From NCBI GenBank assembly GCA_902494555.1, contig CABUTR010000045.1, positions 1 through 10,552 of the forward strand: 10,552 bases of DNA, in the 5' to 3' direction. The notes under the pieces are model-generated. The model was not told the DNA's origin. It saw only the letters and a program-made list of their open reading frames with translations, and made no database searches. The position numbers and the translations under genes are program-made. Of the stretch, positions 1 to 4,979 are shown one piece after another. Each line of letters starts with the position of its first letter. Position 1 is the stretch's first letter. This stretch comes from an uncultured Collinsella sp. Lineage in GTDB: Bacteria > Actinomycetota > Coriobacteriia > Coriobacteriales > Coriobacteriaceae.

Positions 1-32
1 ATGGTTTAAGTATAGGAAAAGGAATTTCTCGG

Positions 33-51
33 GGCCGCCTCTCGGCGGCCT
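33..51. other. GC-rich stem-loop near left edge
   Basis: GGCCGCC and GGCGGCC form a 7-bp perfect stem around a 4-nt loop. Read on the minus strand the loop is GAGA, a stable GNRA tetraloop, which favours minus-strand transcription. The following minus-strand sequence is only loosely T-rich (CCGAGAAATTCC, then TTTT), so this is at best a weak terminator or an attenuator for a gene beyond the left edge. The stem is certain; its role is not. Confidence 0.4.
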
Positions 52-59
52 TGCGAAAA

Positions 60-370
60 ACAAATCCAAGTCAGACCATTTCAAATGGTTCGATGTCTGC
101 CCGGATGCGACACTGAAGTAAGTGTCCATCCTCGCAGTATCCGGTTCTCAAGGTGCACGCCTGCGCGGTGTATCCGGTCCGACCGGGCCGCGCGGCAAGG
201 AGATATATTGCCAGACCGCGAAGCCTTGTGGGACGTCAATTCCACTCTTCACAAGTCCTACACAACATATCGCTTTCTATAGCTAATAGAAAGACTGGTG
301 CGGATCTTCCGCACGTATCAGATGATGACCCTTTGGTTCAGGAATATATAGAGATCGGTCACCTGTAAGT
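60..370. other. Gene-free, highly structured intergenic region (candidate RNA or leader)
   Basis: No reading frame here looks like a real protein, but at least six stem-loops follow one another. They are: a 7-bp stem at 75-89; an 11-bp stem with one bulged base at 103-131 (GGATG-c-GACACT, loop GAAGTA, AGTGTC-CATCC); a two-tier stem at 163-193 (GCGCGG/CCGCGC enclosing CCGGT/ACCGG); CTTGTG/CACAAG at 225-255; CTTTCTAT/ATAGAAAG at 273-293; and GTGCGGA/TCCGCAC with a 3-nt loop at 298-314. I looked for signatures of common riboswitches, T-boxes, RNase P, tmRNA and SRP RNA on both strands and found none. It could be the leader of a minus-strand gene beyond the left edge, an independent small RNA, or a degenerate element. 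The strand is undetermined. A weak TTG start with an AAGGAG site (197-210) would encode only 24 residues and is not called. Confidence 0.4.
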
Positions 371-411
371 GTCTATCTACCCGCGCTTTTAGCAATGTAA
401 ACCGCGCTTCA

Positions 412-450
412 GATAAAAAGAGGGAGCGCCGCGCACAACGCGACACTCCC
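412..450 (-). terminator. Rho-independent terminator of infC-rpmI-rplT
   Basis: On the minus strand GGGAGTGTCGCG pairs with CGCGGCGCTCCC over 12 bp (two G-U pairs) around a 5-nt loop, followed by TCTTTTTATC. It starts 22 nt beyond the rplT stop codon. The strong stem plus T-tract makes this a confident intrinsic terminator for the ribosomal-protein operon. Confidence 0.92.
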
Positions 451-471
451 CTAGCGATTCAAGAGAATCTA

Positions 472-831
472 TTAGGCTTCGAGAGCCTTCTTGGCGATGG
501 TAGCCAGCTCGTTGAAGGACTCGATGTCCTCGTAAGCCATCTGAGCCAGGACCTTGCGGTCGAGCTCGATGCCGGCAACCTTCAGGCCGTGCATGAACTG
601 AGAGTAAGAAATATCGTTCAGGCGAGCAGCAGCGTTGATACGAGTGATCCAGAGAGAACGAATCTCGCGCTTCTTGTTGCGGCGATCACGATACTGATAC
701 TGCAGGGAGTGCTGGACCTGCTCTTTAGCATGCTTGTAAGTACGCGAAGCGGCACCGTAGTAACCCTTCGCACGGTGCATAACGGTACGGCGCTTCTTCT
801 TGGCGGCAACAGCGCGCTTAATACGTGCCAT
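472..831 (-). CDS. rplT: 50S ribosomal protein L20
   Basis: This encodes a 119-residue protein, the usual length for bacterial L20. L20 binds 23S rRNA early in assembly of the large ribosomal subunit. The N-terminal third is very basic and begins MARIKRAVAAKKKRR, the typical extended RNA-binding tail. The family core GYYGAASRTYKHAKEQV and the segment SLWITRINAAARLND are clearly visible. The ATG start is supported by AGGAGT (841-846) with a 9-nt spacer. It is the last gene of infC-rpmI-rplT, 45 nt after rpmI, and is followed by a strong terminator. In Firmicutes L20 represses this operon through its leader RNA. Whether that happens here is an inference from the leader structure upstream of infC. 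Confidence 0.98.
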   Translation of the reverse strand: MARIKRAVAAKKKRRTVMHRAKGYYGAASRTYKHAKEQVQHSLQYQYRDRRNKKREIRSLWITRINAAARLNDISYSQFMHGLKVAGIELDRKVLAQMAYEDIESFNELATIAKKALEA

Positions 832-876
832 GTTCTATCAACTCCTAGATGGTAAAACGAAAACGGGAACGCGAAC

Positions 877-1068
877 TTAGGCGAGACGCGACTTGATGAC
901 CTTGCGGTCGGCAGCGGCGATCTCGGTCTCCTGACGGAAGCCACGCTTACGCTTGGTGGACTTCTTGCTCAGGATGTGGCTCTTGAAAGCCTTGGCGCGC
1001 ATAAGCTTGCCGGTACCAGTCTTGCGGAAACGCTTCTTGGTGCCGCTGTGGGACTTCATCTTAGGCAT
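877..1068 (-). CDS. rpmI: 50S ribosomal protein L35
   Basis: This encodes a 63-residue, strongly basic protein, essentially the full length of bacterial L35 (about 64-66 residues). L35 is a small globular component of the large ribosomal subunit. The N-terminus MPKMKSHSGTKKRFRKTGTGK is the family signature, and the ILSKKSTKRKRGFR stretch is also typical. The ATG start follows an ideal AAGGAG (1075-1080) at 6-nt spacing. It lies 32 nt after infC and 45 nt before rplT, in the widely conserved order infC-rpmI-rplT. Co-transcription is likely because no terminator or promoter is apparent in the gaps. Confidence 0.98.
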   Translation of the reverse strand: MPKMKSHSGTKKRFRKTGTGKLMRAKAFKSHILSKKSTKRKRGFRQETEIAAADRKVIKSRLA

Positions 1069-1100
1069 GAAATACTCCTTAATCGGTTACAGAACACTAG

Positions 1101-1655
1101 TTACTTGCTATCGCTTGCCGCTTTATCCTCATCGAAGGCGCCCTTAATCGGGGCGAGCAGCATAAGCATGTTACGGCCTTCCATCTTAGGCTTGGACTCG
1201 ACCGTAGCGTAAGGCTTGAGATCCTCGGCGAGACGCTCGAGAACGTTAAGGCCCTGCTCCGGGTGAGCCATCTCACGGCCGCGGAACATGATGGTGATCT
1301 TAACGCGTGCGCCCTTCTTGAGGAAGCGCAGAACGTGACCCTTCTTGGTCTCGTAGTCGCCAACGTCGATCTTGGGTCGGAACTTCATTTCCTTGACCTC
1401 GACCTTGGACTGGTTCTTACGAGCAGCCTTGGCCTTCATGGCCTGCTGGTACTTGAACTTACCGTAGTCCATGACCTTGCAGACCGGCGGCTCCGCGTTG
1501 GGAGCGATCTCGACTAGGTCGAGACCCTGATCGTCGGCGACGCGCTGGGCATCGCGGATGGCGAACAGGCCGAGCTGAGAGCCATCGACGCCAATCAAAC
1601 GACACGAAGATGCAGTGATCTCGTCGTTGATGCGGGTGTCATCAGACTTAGCTAT
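1101..1655 (-). CDS. infC: Translation initiation factor IF-3, probable AUA start
   Basis: IF3 binds the 30S subunit, prevents premature 50S joining, and proofreads the initiator tRNA and start codon. The N-domain contains INDEI, GLFAIRDAQRVAD, and PNAEPPVCKVMDYGKF. After a lysine-rich linker, the C-domain contains KEMKFRPKI, MFRGREMAHPEQG and VESKPKMEGRNMLMLLAP, all family hallmarks. I choose the ATA at 1653-1655 as start, giving 184 residues. A near-perfect GGAGGT (1663-1668) lies exactly 7 nt upstream, and the protein then begins AKSDDTRINDEI, as expected for IF3. The in-frame ATG at 1668-1670 would add MEVGK, but it overlaps the Shine-Dalgarno sequence and has none of its own. Non-AUG starts (AUU in E. 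coli and B. subtilis) are well known for infC and underlie autorepression, because IF3 rejects non-canonical starts. Product identity is certain; the start is likely. It is the first gene of the operon. Confidence 0.95.
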   Translation of the reverse strand: MAKSDDTRINDEITASSCRLIGVDGSQLGLFAIRDAQRVADDQGLDLVEIAPNAEPPVCKVMDYGKFKYQQAMKAKAARKNQSKVEVKEMKFRPKIDVGDYETKKGHVLRFLKKGARVKITIMFRGREMAHPEQGLNVLERLAEDLKPYATVESKPKMEGRNMLMLLAPIKGAFDEDKAASDSK

Positions 1656-1835
1656 TTTCCCTACCTCCATTCATAAAAAAATAACCCGGCGCTTCTCAGC
1701 AACCAGGTCGTACACATAGACTTCCTCGATTTGAGGAAGGGAATCTAAGTTGTATGACCAGTCAGCTGCTCATTGGCGCCAAAAGGTGGGAACCCTCAGG
1801 TTCCTCTTTAGGGCATTGCGGGAACAACGCCTTGC
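1656..1835 (-). promoter_or_regulatory. Structured 5' leader of the infC operon
   Basis: Roughly 180 nt upstream of the infC start contain consecutive hairpins on the minus strand. One has a 7-bp stem at 1812-1831 (GGCGTTG/CAATGCC, one G-U). One has a perfect 6-bp stem at 1789-1804 (GGAACC/GGTTCC). One has a 7-bp stem at 1721-1739 (CTTCCTC/GAGGAAG). The intrinsic terminator at 1675-1708 is last. Such a run ending in a terminator just before the ribosome binding site is the layout of a transcription attenuator. In Firmicutes the same operon has an L20-responsive leader; homology to it is not established here. The 5' boundary is a guess. A TATTAT-like -10 lies near 1835-1845, but no good -35 was found. 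Confidence 0.6.
1675..1708 (-). terminator. Intrinsic terminator (attenuator) immediately upstream of infC
   Basis: On the minus strand ACCTGG (1703-1708) pairs with CCGGGT (1684-1689). It encloses a short inner stem GCT/AGC capped by a GAGA tetraloop (1691-1700). TTA and then seven consecutive T residues (1675-1681) follow. The infC Shine-Dalgarno at 1663-1668 starts only 6 nt after the T-run, so the hairpin belongs to the infC leader and not to the tRNA unit, which has its own terminator(s). Termination here would switch off the whole operon. Confidence 0.8.
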
Positions 1836-1872
1836 GAATAATAACACGTACAGCACGTTATCACATTACGTA

Positions 1873-1940
1873 CACGAAAAAGGGGCCGCAACCCCCTTGA
1901 ACGCTCGCTTGCATGAATGGTGCCCGAGGCGAGACTCGAA
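1873..1940 (-). repeat. Direct repeat copy A: partial tRNA-Leu 3' end plus terminator
   Basis: This is a second copy of the end of the tRNA-Leu gene. Positions 1918-1940 are identical to the last 23 nt of the tRNA, from the T-loop through the encoded CCA. The 45-nt stretch 1896-1940 matches 2080-2124 with two mismatches, and similarity continues through a second intrinsic terminator to 1873. Sequence 5' of the T-loop does not match: GGCCC replaces GCGAG, so no T-stem can form. It is therefore a fragment, not a functional tRNA. It could be a scar of a tRNA-targeted integration or the remnant of a tandem tRNA duplication. Confidence 0.85.
1877..1896 (-). terminator. Duplicated terminator, copy A
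   Basis: On the minus strand GGGG pairs with CCCC around a roughly 7-nt loop, followed by five T residues; flanking AA/TT pairs extend the stem. It corresponds to the terminator directly after tRNA-Leu, with a changed loop. It would catch read-through before the infC promoter region. Confidence 0.65.
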
Positions 1941-2055
1941 GGGCCTTCGCTTCGCGAAGTCCCGGGCTTCGAGCGCGTGGCGCCCTCGCCACGCTCCGCT
2001 ACAAACAGGCCACAGGCCTGTTTGCTTAACGCTCCGCGCGCTCACGCGAGTTCGG
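1941..2055. repeat. Palindrome-rich insert between the two tRNA 3'-end copies
   Basis: About 115 bp made of successive stem-loops: GGGCCTTCGC/GCGAAGTCCC (9 of 10 pairs, 3-nt loop, 1941-1963); GCGTGGCG/CGCCACGC (8 bp, 4-nt loop, 1975-1994); and AAACAGGCC/GGCCTGTTT (9 bp, 3-nt loop, 2003-2023). A CGCG-rich segment follows. No coding potential is credible. It resembles REP-type or other palindromic intergenic repeats, but copy number elsewhere in the genome cannot be judged from this window. Confidence 0.6.
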
Positions 2056-2124
2056 CACGAAAAAGGGGGCCTTGACCCCCTTGAACGCTCACTTGCATGT
2101 ATGGTGCCCGAGGCGAGACTCGAA
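2056..2124 (-). repeat. Direct repeat copy B: tRNA-Leu 3' end plus terminator
   Basis: This is the parental copy of the duplicated segment. It covers the intact tRNA-Leu from its T-loop to the CCA (2102-2124), a short spacer, and the downstream terminator. Its partner is at 1873-1940, offset by about 184 bp. Identity starts at the T-loop, a common boundary for integrase core sites in tRNA genes, but no integrase gene is present in the window. Confidence 0.85.
2060..2080 (-). terminator. Terminator of tRNA-Leu
   Basis: On the minus strand GGGGG (2076-2080), a 6-nt loop, CCCCC (2065-2069) and five T residues (2060-2064) form a compact intrinsic terminator. It begins about 21 nt after the encoded CCA. 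Flanking AA/TT can lengthen the stem to 7 bp. Confidence 0.88.
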
Positions 2125-2188
2125 CTCGCACGTTGTTGCCAACGGTGGATTTTGAGTCCACTGCGTCTGCCAATTCCGCCACTCGGGC
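2102..2188 (-). tRNA. tRNA-Leu (anticodon CAA)
   Basis: An 87-nt class II tRNA with the CCA encoded (2102-2104) and A as discriminator base. The acceptor stem GCCCGAG/CTCGGGC is followed by the canonical T8-G9 and a D-arm GCGGAATTGGCAGACGC. The anticodon stem GTGGA/TCCAC holds the loop CTCAAAA, giving anticodon CAA (2152-2154), which reads UUG. The long variable arm CGTTG-GCAA-CAACG is characteristic of leucine tRNAs. The T-arm GCGAG-TTCGAGT-CTCGC is intact. It lies 39 nt after the transglutaminase-like gene; I could not identify a convincing promoter of its own. Confidence 0.97.
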
Positions 2189-2227
2189 ACGCAATGCGTG
2201 AGTTAGTTTATCACAGCTTTCTACCGA

Positions 2228-3661
2228 TTAGTCCGAAAATGGAACTTCGAGCATTTCGATGAGTTCGACCGTGCGGAGCATCTCGCGCCGACGGCATCCG
2301 CGACCGTCGACCGAAGCCTCACCCATCTGGTTATCGTAAGGGTCCTCGCGCATGCCGTCGAAAGAGGGCTCAAACTCTGCCTGGAATCGATTGTTGGCCA
2401 CCATACGCCACGGGTCGAGATTGCCAAAGTAGTGACGGCGGCGCCACTCCTCCCCCATCCTGCGAGCAGAAGATCCAAATGACACGTCGGCGTTGAGCCA
2501 TCCGGTCTGCGGCGTATAGAACTCTGCCCAGTCGTGCGACCCCACCGAATCGGGCGCAACATACAGGCCGCTCTGCCAACGGGCAGGCACGCCCGCGATA
2601 CGGCACATGGTGATAAACGTGAGCGCCATAACGCCGCAATCGCCGCGGAGCGAATGCGCGCAGTCATCGGCAATAGATCCCAAAAGCAAGTACGGCGGCT
2701 GATAGCGATAGTCGATGTACTGCGTCAGGTAATCATAGATAGCACGGGCGCGATCGAGCGGATCCTCGAGCCCGTCAATGACACGGGCTGTCAGCTGCTG
2801 TAGATACGGCGTGAATGCAATGTGCGGACGGTCCTCGGAGGTGTCCACGGGCAGTGGCGCGTCCATGCAAGGATGCACCGGAAGCGCACCCCCATAGACA
2901 TCACGATAAGCGGCATCAATTTGATAGCGATAGGTCACCGAGAATGAGCGCTCACTCGAAGAAGACCACGAGGCGGTACGCGCCGAAGCATTCGCGGGGG
3001 CAACAGCACCCTCCGGCGTCATATCGAGAACCTCGATATGAGACTGTTGACGACAGGCGGCGGCAACGGGTAGCCACGCGCGAACGGTCTCCCCTTCCAG
3101 AGCGCCGGGGACAGACACGGACGCTTTAAGCGTAATGACGCGAGCCAATCCGTTTTGTGACTCCATCTCCTTGAGCATCTCGTTGCGCAGTGCTATTCCG
3201 TCCGTAGAATCGGGCCGCATGCCGGGAACCTCTTTGGGATATACGCGAAGCGAATCGAGGAAGTTGTCGAGAACGAACAGTTCGCCATCGATAAAGCGCC
3301 AGTCAATACGCTTACGATTAATCAGGTCATCAAACTGCTCTTCGGTAAACTCTGGCCACTCCTCGCGAATCATCGCAATAGCCTGGTCGCGCGACACCGA
3401 AAAATGAAGCGGCGTCTCGAGCATGCGATACCGCTCGGCACGAACACAAGCAGCCAGCGAAGGCTCGGGGTTCTGCTCCAAAAGGCGATCGCAGACAGCA
3501 ACAGCCTGCGTCAAATACCCGGCATCCTTAAGACGAAGAATCTCGGGCGGCAGTTCAACATCGAGATGACGAAAGTCATCACAGCGAACATCAGCAGAGC
3601 AACCAACAGGACCCTCGTCAATAACCTTCCCATCCGAAGGCAGTACATTAATAACAGCCAT
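2228..3661 (-). CDS. Transglutaminase-like domain protein, function unknown
   Basis: Encodes 477 residues. The C-terminal half has a transglutaminase-like (papain-fold) core. Cys342 lies in GDCGVMALTFITMCRIAGVPARW, His376 in GSHDWAEFY and Asp392 in LNADVSFG, so the catalytic triad appears complete. It is preceded by the typical helix PLDRARAIYDYLTQYIDY. The N-terminal third is helical and contains a short TPR-like stretch (AGYLTQAVAVCDRLLEQNP). The middle, around residues 170-245, looks like a beta-rich domain common before such cores. There is no signal peptide or membrane segment, so it is probably cytoplasmic. Members of this superfamily can be proteases, peptidases or cross-linking enzymes; the substrate cannot be assigned. 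I chose the ATG at 3659-3661, with GGAG 7 nt upstream, over the in-frame GTG at 3679, which overlaps that upstream region. It appears monocistronic, with its own promoter. Confidence 0.85.
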   Translation of the reverse strand: MAVINVLPSDGKVIDEGPVGCSADVRCDDFRHLDVELPPEILRLKDAGYLTQAVAVCDRLLEQNPEPSLAACVRAERYRMLETPLHFSVSRDQAIAMIREEWPEFTEEQFDDLINRKRIDWRFIDGELFVLDNFLDSLRVYPKEVPGMRPDSTDGIALRNEMLKEMESQNGLARVITLKASVSVPGALEGETVRAWLPVAAACRQQSHIEVLDMTPEGAVAPANASARTASWSSSSERSFSVTYRYQIDAAYRDVYGGALPVHPCMDAPLPVDTSEDRPHIAFTPYLQQLTARVIDGLEDPLDRARAIYDYLTQYIDYRYQPPYLLLGSIADDCAHSLRGDCGVMALTFITMCRIAGVPARWQSGLYVAPDSVGSHDWAEFYTPQTGWLNADVSFGSSARRMGEEWRRRHYFGNLDPWRMVANNRFQAEFEPSFDGMREDPYDNQMGEASVDGRGCRRREMLRTVELIEMLEVPFSD

Positions 3662-3696
3662 ACCAAAACTCCAAGTCACTAGAACGCTCGAAGCCC

Positions 3697-3725
3697 ATTG
3701 TAGCGAGATAAAAAGAAAGCCCCAA
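3697..3725 (-). promoter_or_regulatory. Probable promoter of the transglutaminase-like gene
   Basis: On the minus strand a good -10 hexamer TACAAT (3697-3702) lies 17 nt from TTGGGG (3720-3725), which matches only the TTG of a -35 consensus. Transcription would start near 3690, about 30 nt before the ATG. A small hairpin (GGC-T-CCC/GGGGCT, 3718-3735) followed by TTTCTTTTT overlaps it and may also act as a weak terminator for transcripts arriving from fba. Confidence 0.5.
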
Positions 3726-3800
3726 AAAGGGAGCCGTCAACACCGCTGAACGGTAGTCAAATAAATAATTCAGCCTCGTAACCCTGCGGCGTTAAACGAA

Positions 3801-3892
3801 GGAAGCCCCGTCCCCCGGAACTGCTTCCTTGGCGCGACTTCTGGCAAAGCCAGGTGAGCGCAAAGGAAACAGTGTAGGGGGACGGGGCTTCC
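3801..3892. repeat. 92-nt rod-like hairpin downstream of fba
   Basis: GGAAGCCCCGTCCCCC (3801-3816) is perfectly complementary to 3877-3892 over 16 bp. The 60 nt inside continue the rod. ACTG pairs with CAGT (3820-3823/3870-3873), TTCCTT with AAGGAA (3825-3830/3863-3868) and GCGC with GCGC (3832-3835/3858-3861), separated by single mismatches. After a small internal loop, CTGGC-AAA-GCCAG caps the structure (3841-3853). In total about 35 bp pair. It starts 20 nt after the fba stop codon, so it probably lies in the fba 3' UTR. There is no clear T-tract on either side. It may be a terminator or processing element, a small RNA, or a non-autonomous palindromic repeat. Confidence 0.7.
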
Positions 3893-3912
3893 GGCGGGAA
3901 GTTTAGCGACGC

Positions 3913-4779
3913 TTACGCCTTGTTGACGGAGCCAAACTCCTCCATGAGCTCCTTGGTGCGGGCAACGATGTTGTCGCGACCAGGCTTGAGGAGCTTGCGG
4001 GGGTCAAAGCCCTTGCCCTGCTGATCCTTGCCAGCCTCGATGTACTCGCGGACGCCCTTGGCGAAGACGAGCTGCAGGTCGGTGTTGACGTTGATCTTGG
4101 AGATGCCCAGGGAGATGGCCTTCTTGATCTGATCCTCGGGGATGCCGGTGCCACCGTGCAGAACGAGGGGCAGGTCACCGGTCTGGGCCTTAATCTCGCC
4201 CAGACGCTCGAAGGAAAGACCAGCCCAGTCGGCGGGGTACACGCCGTGGATGTTGCCGATGCCGCAGGCGAGGAAGTCGACACCCAGGTCAGCGATCTGC
4301 TTGCACTCAGCAGGATCAGCGAGCTCGCCGCTGGAGGTCACGCCGTCCTCGGTGCCGCCGATGCCGCCGACCTCGGCCTCGATGGACATGCCCTTGGAGT
4401 GGGCAAGCTCAACGAGCTCCTTGGTGCGGTCGAGGTTAAGCTGGAAGGTCTCCTCGTGAGAGCCGTCATACATGATGGACGTGAAGCCGGCCTCGATGCA
4501 CTTGAAGCAGTCCTCGTAAGAACCGTGATCGAGGTGAAGGGCGACGGGAACGGTAACGCCCGTGGCCTCGACGGCAGCCTTGACCATGTCGGCGCAGACC
4601 TTGAAACCGCCCATCCACTTAGCGGCACCAGCGGTGCACTGAAGGATCAGCGGAGACTTGGCCTCCTCGGCGGCCTGGAGAATAGCCAGGGTCCACTCGA
4701 GGTTGTTGGTGTTGAAGGCACCAAGACCGTACTTGCCGGCCTCGGCCTTCTTGAGCATGTCTGCTGCGTTGACGAGCAT
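3913..4779 (-). CDS. fba: Class II fructose-bisphosphate aldolase
   Basis: Encodes 288 residues, typical of the shorter class II aldolases of Gram-positive bacteria. The enzyme reversibly cleaves fructose-1,6-bisphosphate to dihydroxyacetone phosphate and glyceraldehyde-3-phosphate in cytoplasmic glycolysis and gluconeogenesis, using a divalent metal, usually zinc. Visible signatures are LHLDHG, with the catalytic Asp84 and metal-binding His85; EAEVGGIGGTEDG near 134-146; GNIHGVY with metal ligand His178; VLHGGTGIP with metal ligand His208; and the phosphate-binding segment KINVNTD at 228-234. Tagatose-bisphosphate aldolases share this fold, so fructose-bisphosphate is the likely but not proven substrate. 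The ATG at 4777-4779 has a perfect AGGAGGT (4787-4793) 7 nt upstream. A longer frame from 4875 would run through the promoter and is rejected. The gene is single, with its own promoter. Confidence 0.95.
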   Translation of the reverse strand: MLVNAADMLKKAEAGKYGLGAFNTNNLEWTLAILQAAEEAKSPLILQCTAGAAKWMGGFKVCADMVKAAVEATGVTVPVALHLDHGSYEDCFKCIEAGFTSIMYDGSHEETFQLNLDRTKELVELAHSKGMSIEAEVGGIGGTEDGVTSSGELADPAECKQIADLGVDFLACGIGNIHGVYPADWAGLSFERLGEIKAQTGDLPLVLHGGTGIPEDQIKKAISLGISKINVNTDLQLVFAKGVREYIEAGKDQQGKGFDPRKLLKPGRDNIVARTKELMEEFGSVNKA

Positions 4780-4819
4780 AAAAGAAACCTCCTGTAAGGT
4801 TGCTCCGATAACGCCTGAG

Positions 4820-4847
4820 ATTTTACCACGGCGCACCCGAGCATAAA
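4820..4847 (-). promoter_or_regulatory. Extended -10 promoter of fba
   Basis: On the minus strand TGG-TAAAAT (-10 hexamer 4820-4825, TGn element 4826-4828) lies 16 nt from a weak -35 TTTATG (4842-4847). The predicted start near 4812 leaves a leader of about 33 nt containing the strong Shine-Dalgarno. The extended TGn motif compensates for the poor -35. Confidence 0.6.
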
Positions 4848-4920
4848 CGTTCGTTTGTTCACGAATATCGTCCAAACAGACTTTTTTGACCGTTTGCCCT
4901 ACGAAATCGACCCGTTGGGG

Positions 4921-4979
4921 AAAAATAGCTTGACGTTTGGACGCTTCTCGTGCTTCAAAAGCCGACTATTAAGCTAAAT
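4921..4979 (-). terminator. Possible terminator after the metallo-beta-lactamase gene
   Basis: On the minus strand TAGCTT, which overlaps the stop codon of the upstream gene, can pair with AAGCTA (4926-4931), directly followed by five T residues (4921-4925). The enclosed sequence includes GCTT/AAGC. The stem is AU-rich with a long, partly paired loop, so this is a weak call. Some stop signal is expected here because fba has its own promoter. Confidence 0.35.

Noticed and set aside
85..368. Two overlapping plus-strand frames (65 and 71 codons) in the left region
   Set aside because: No Shine-Dalgarno supports their ATG starts, the compositions are unlike bacterial proteins, and they cross the stem-loops. 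A 24-codon TTG frame at 208-282 with AAGGAG is also too weak to call.
60..370. Known RNA classes: L10 leader, RNase P, tmRNA, SRP RNA, T-box or a common riboswitch
   Set aside because: I compared remembered core motifs for each on both strands and found no match. A covariance-model search is needed before excluding diverged members.
1918..1940. Second tRNA gene at copy A
   Set aside because: Only the T-loop to CCA portion matches. The 5' T-stem, anticodon arm, D-arm and 5' acceptor strand are absent.
1750..2262. Plus-strand open frame of 170 codons
   Set aside because: It runs through the infC leader, the repeats, the tRNA-Leu gene and the end of the next gene in antisense. The protein is low-complexity and shows no family features.
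2228..3679. GTG start at 3679 for the transglutaminase-like gene
   Set aside because: The ATG at 3661 has GGAG at 7-nt spacing. The GTG would place that site inside the coding region and lies very close to the predicted transcription start.
3913..4875. Longer version of fba starting at 4875
   Set aside because: The extra 32 residues cover the promoter and Shine-Dalgarno, lack homology to aldolase N-termini, and have no ribosome binding site. The ATG at 4779 has a perfect AGGAGGT.
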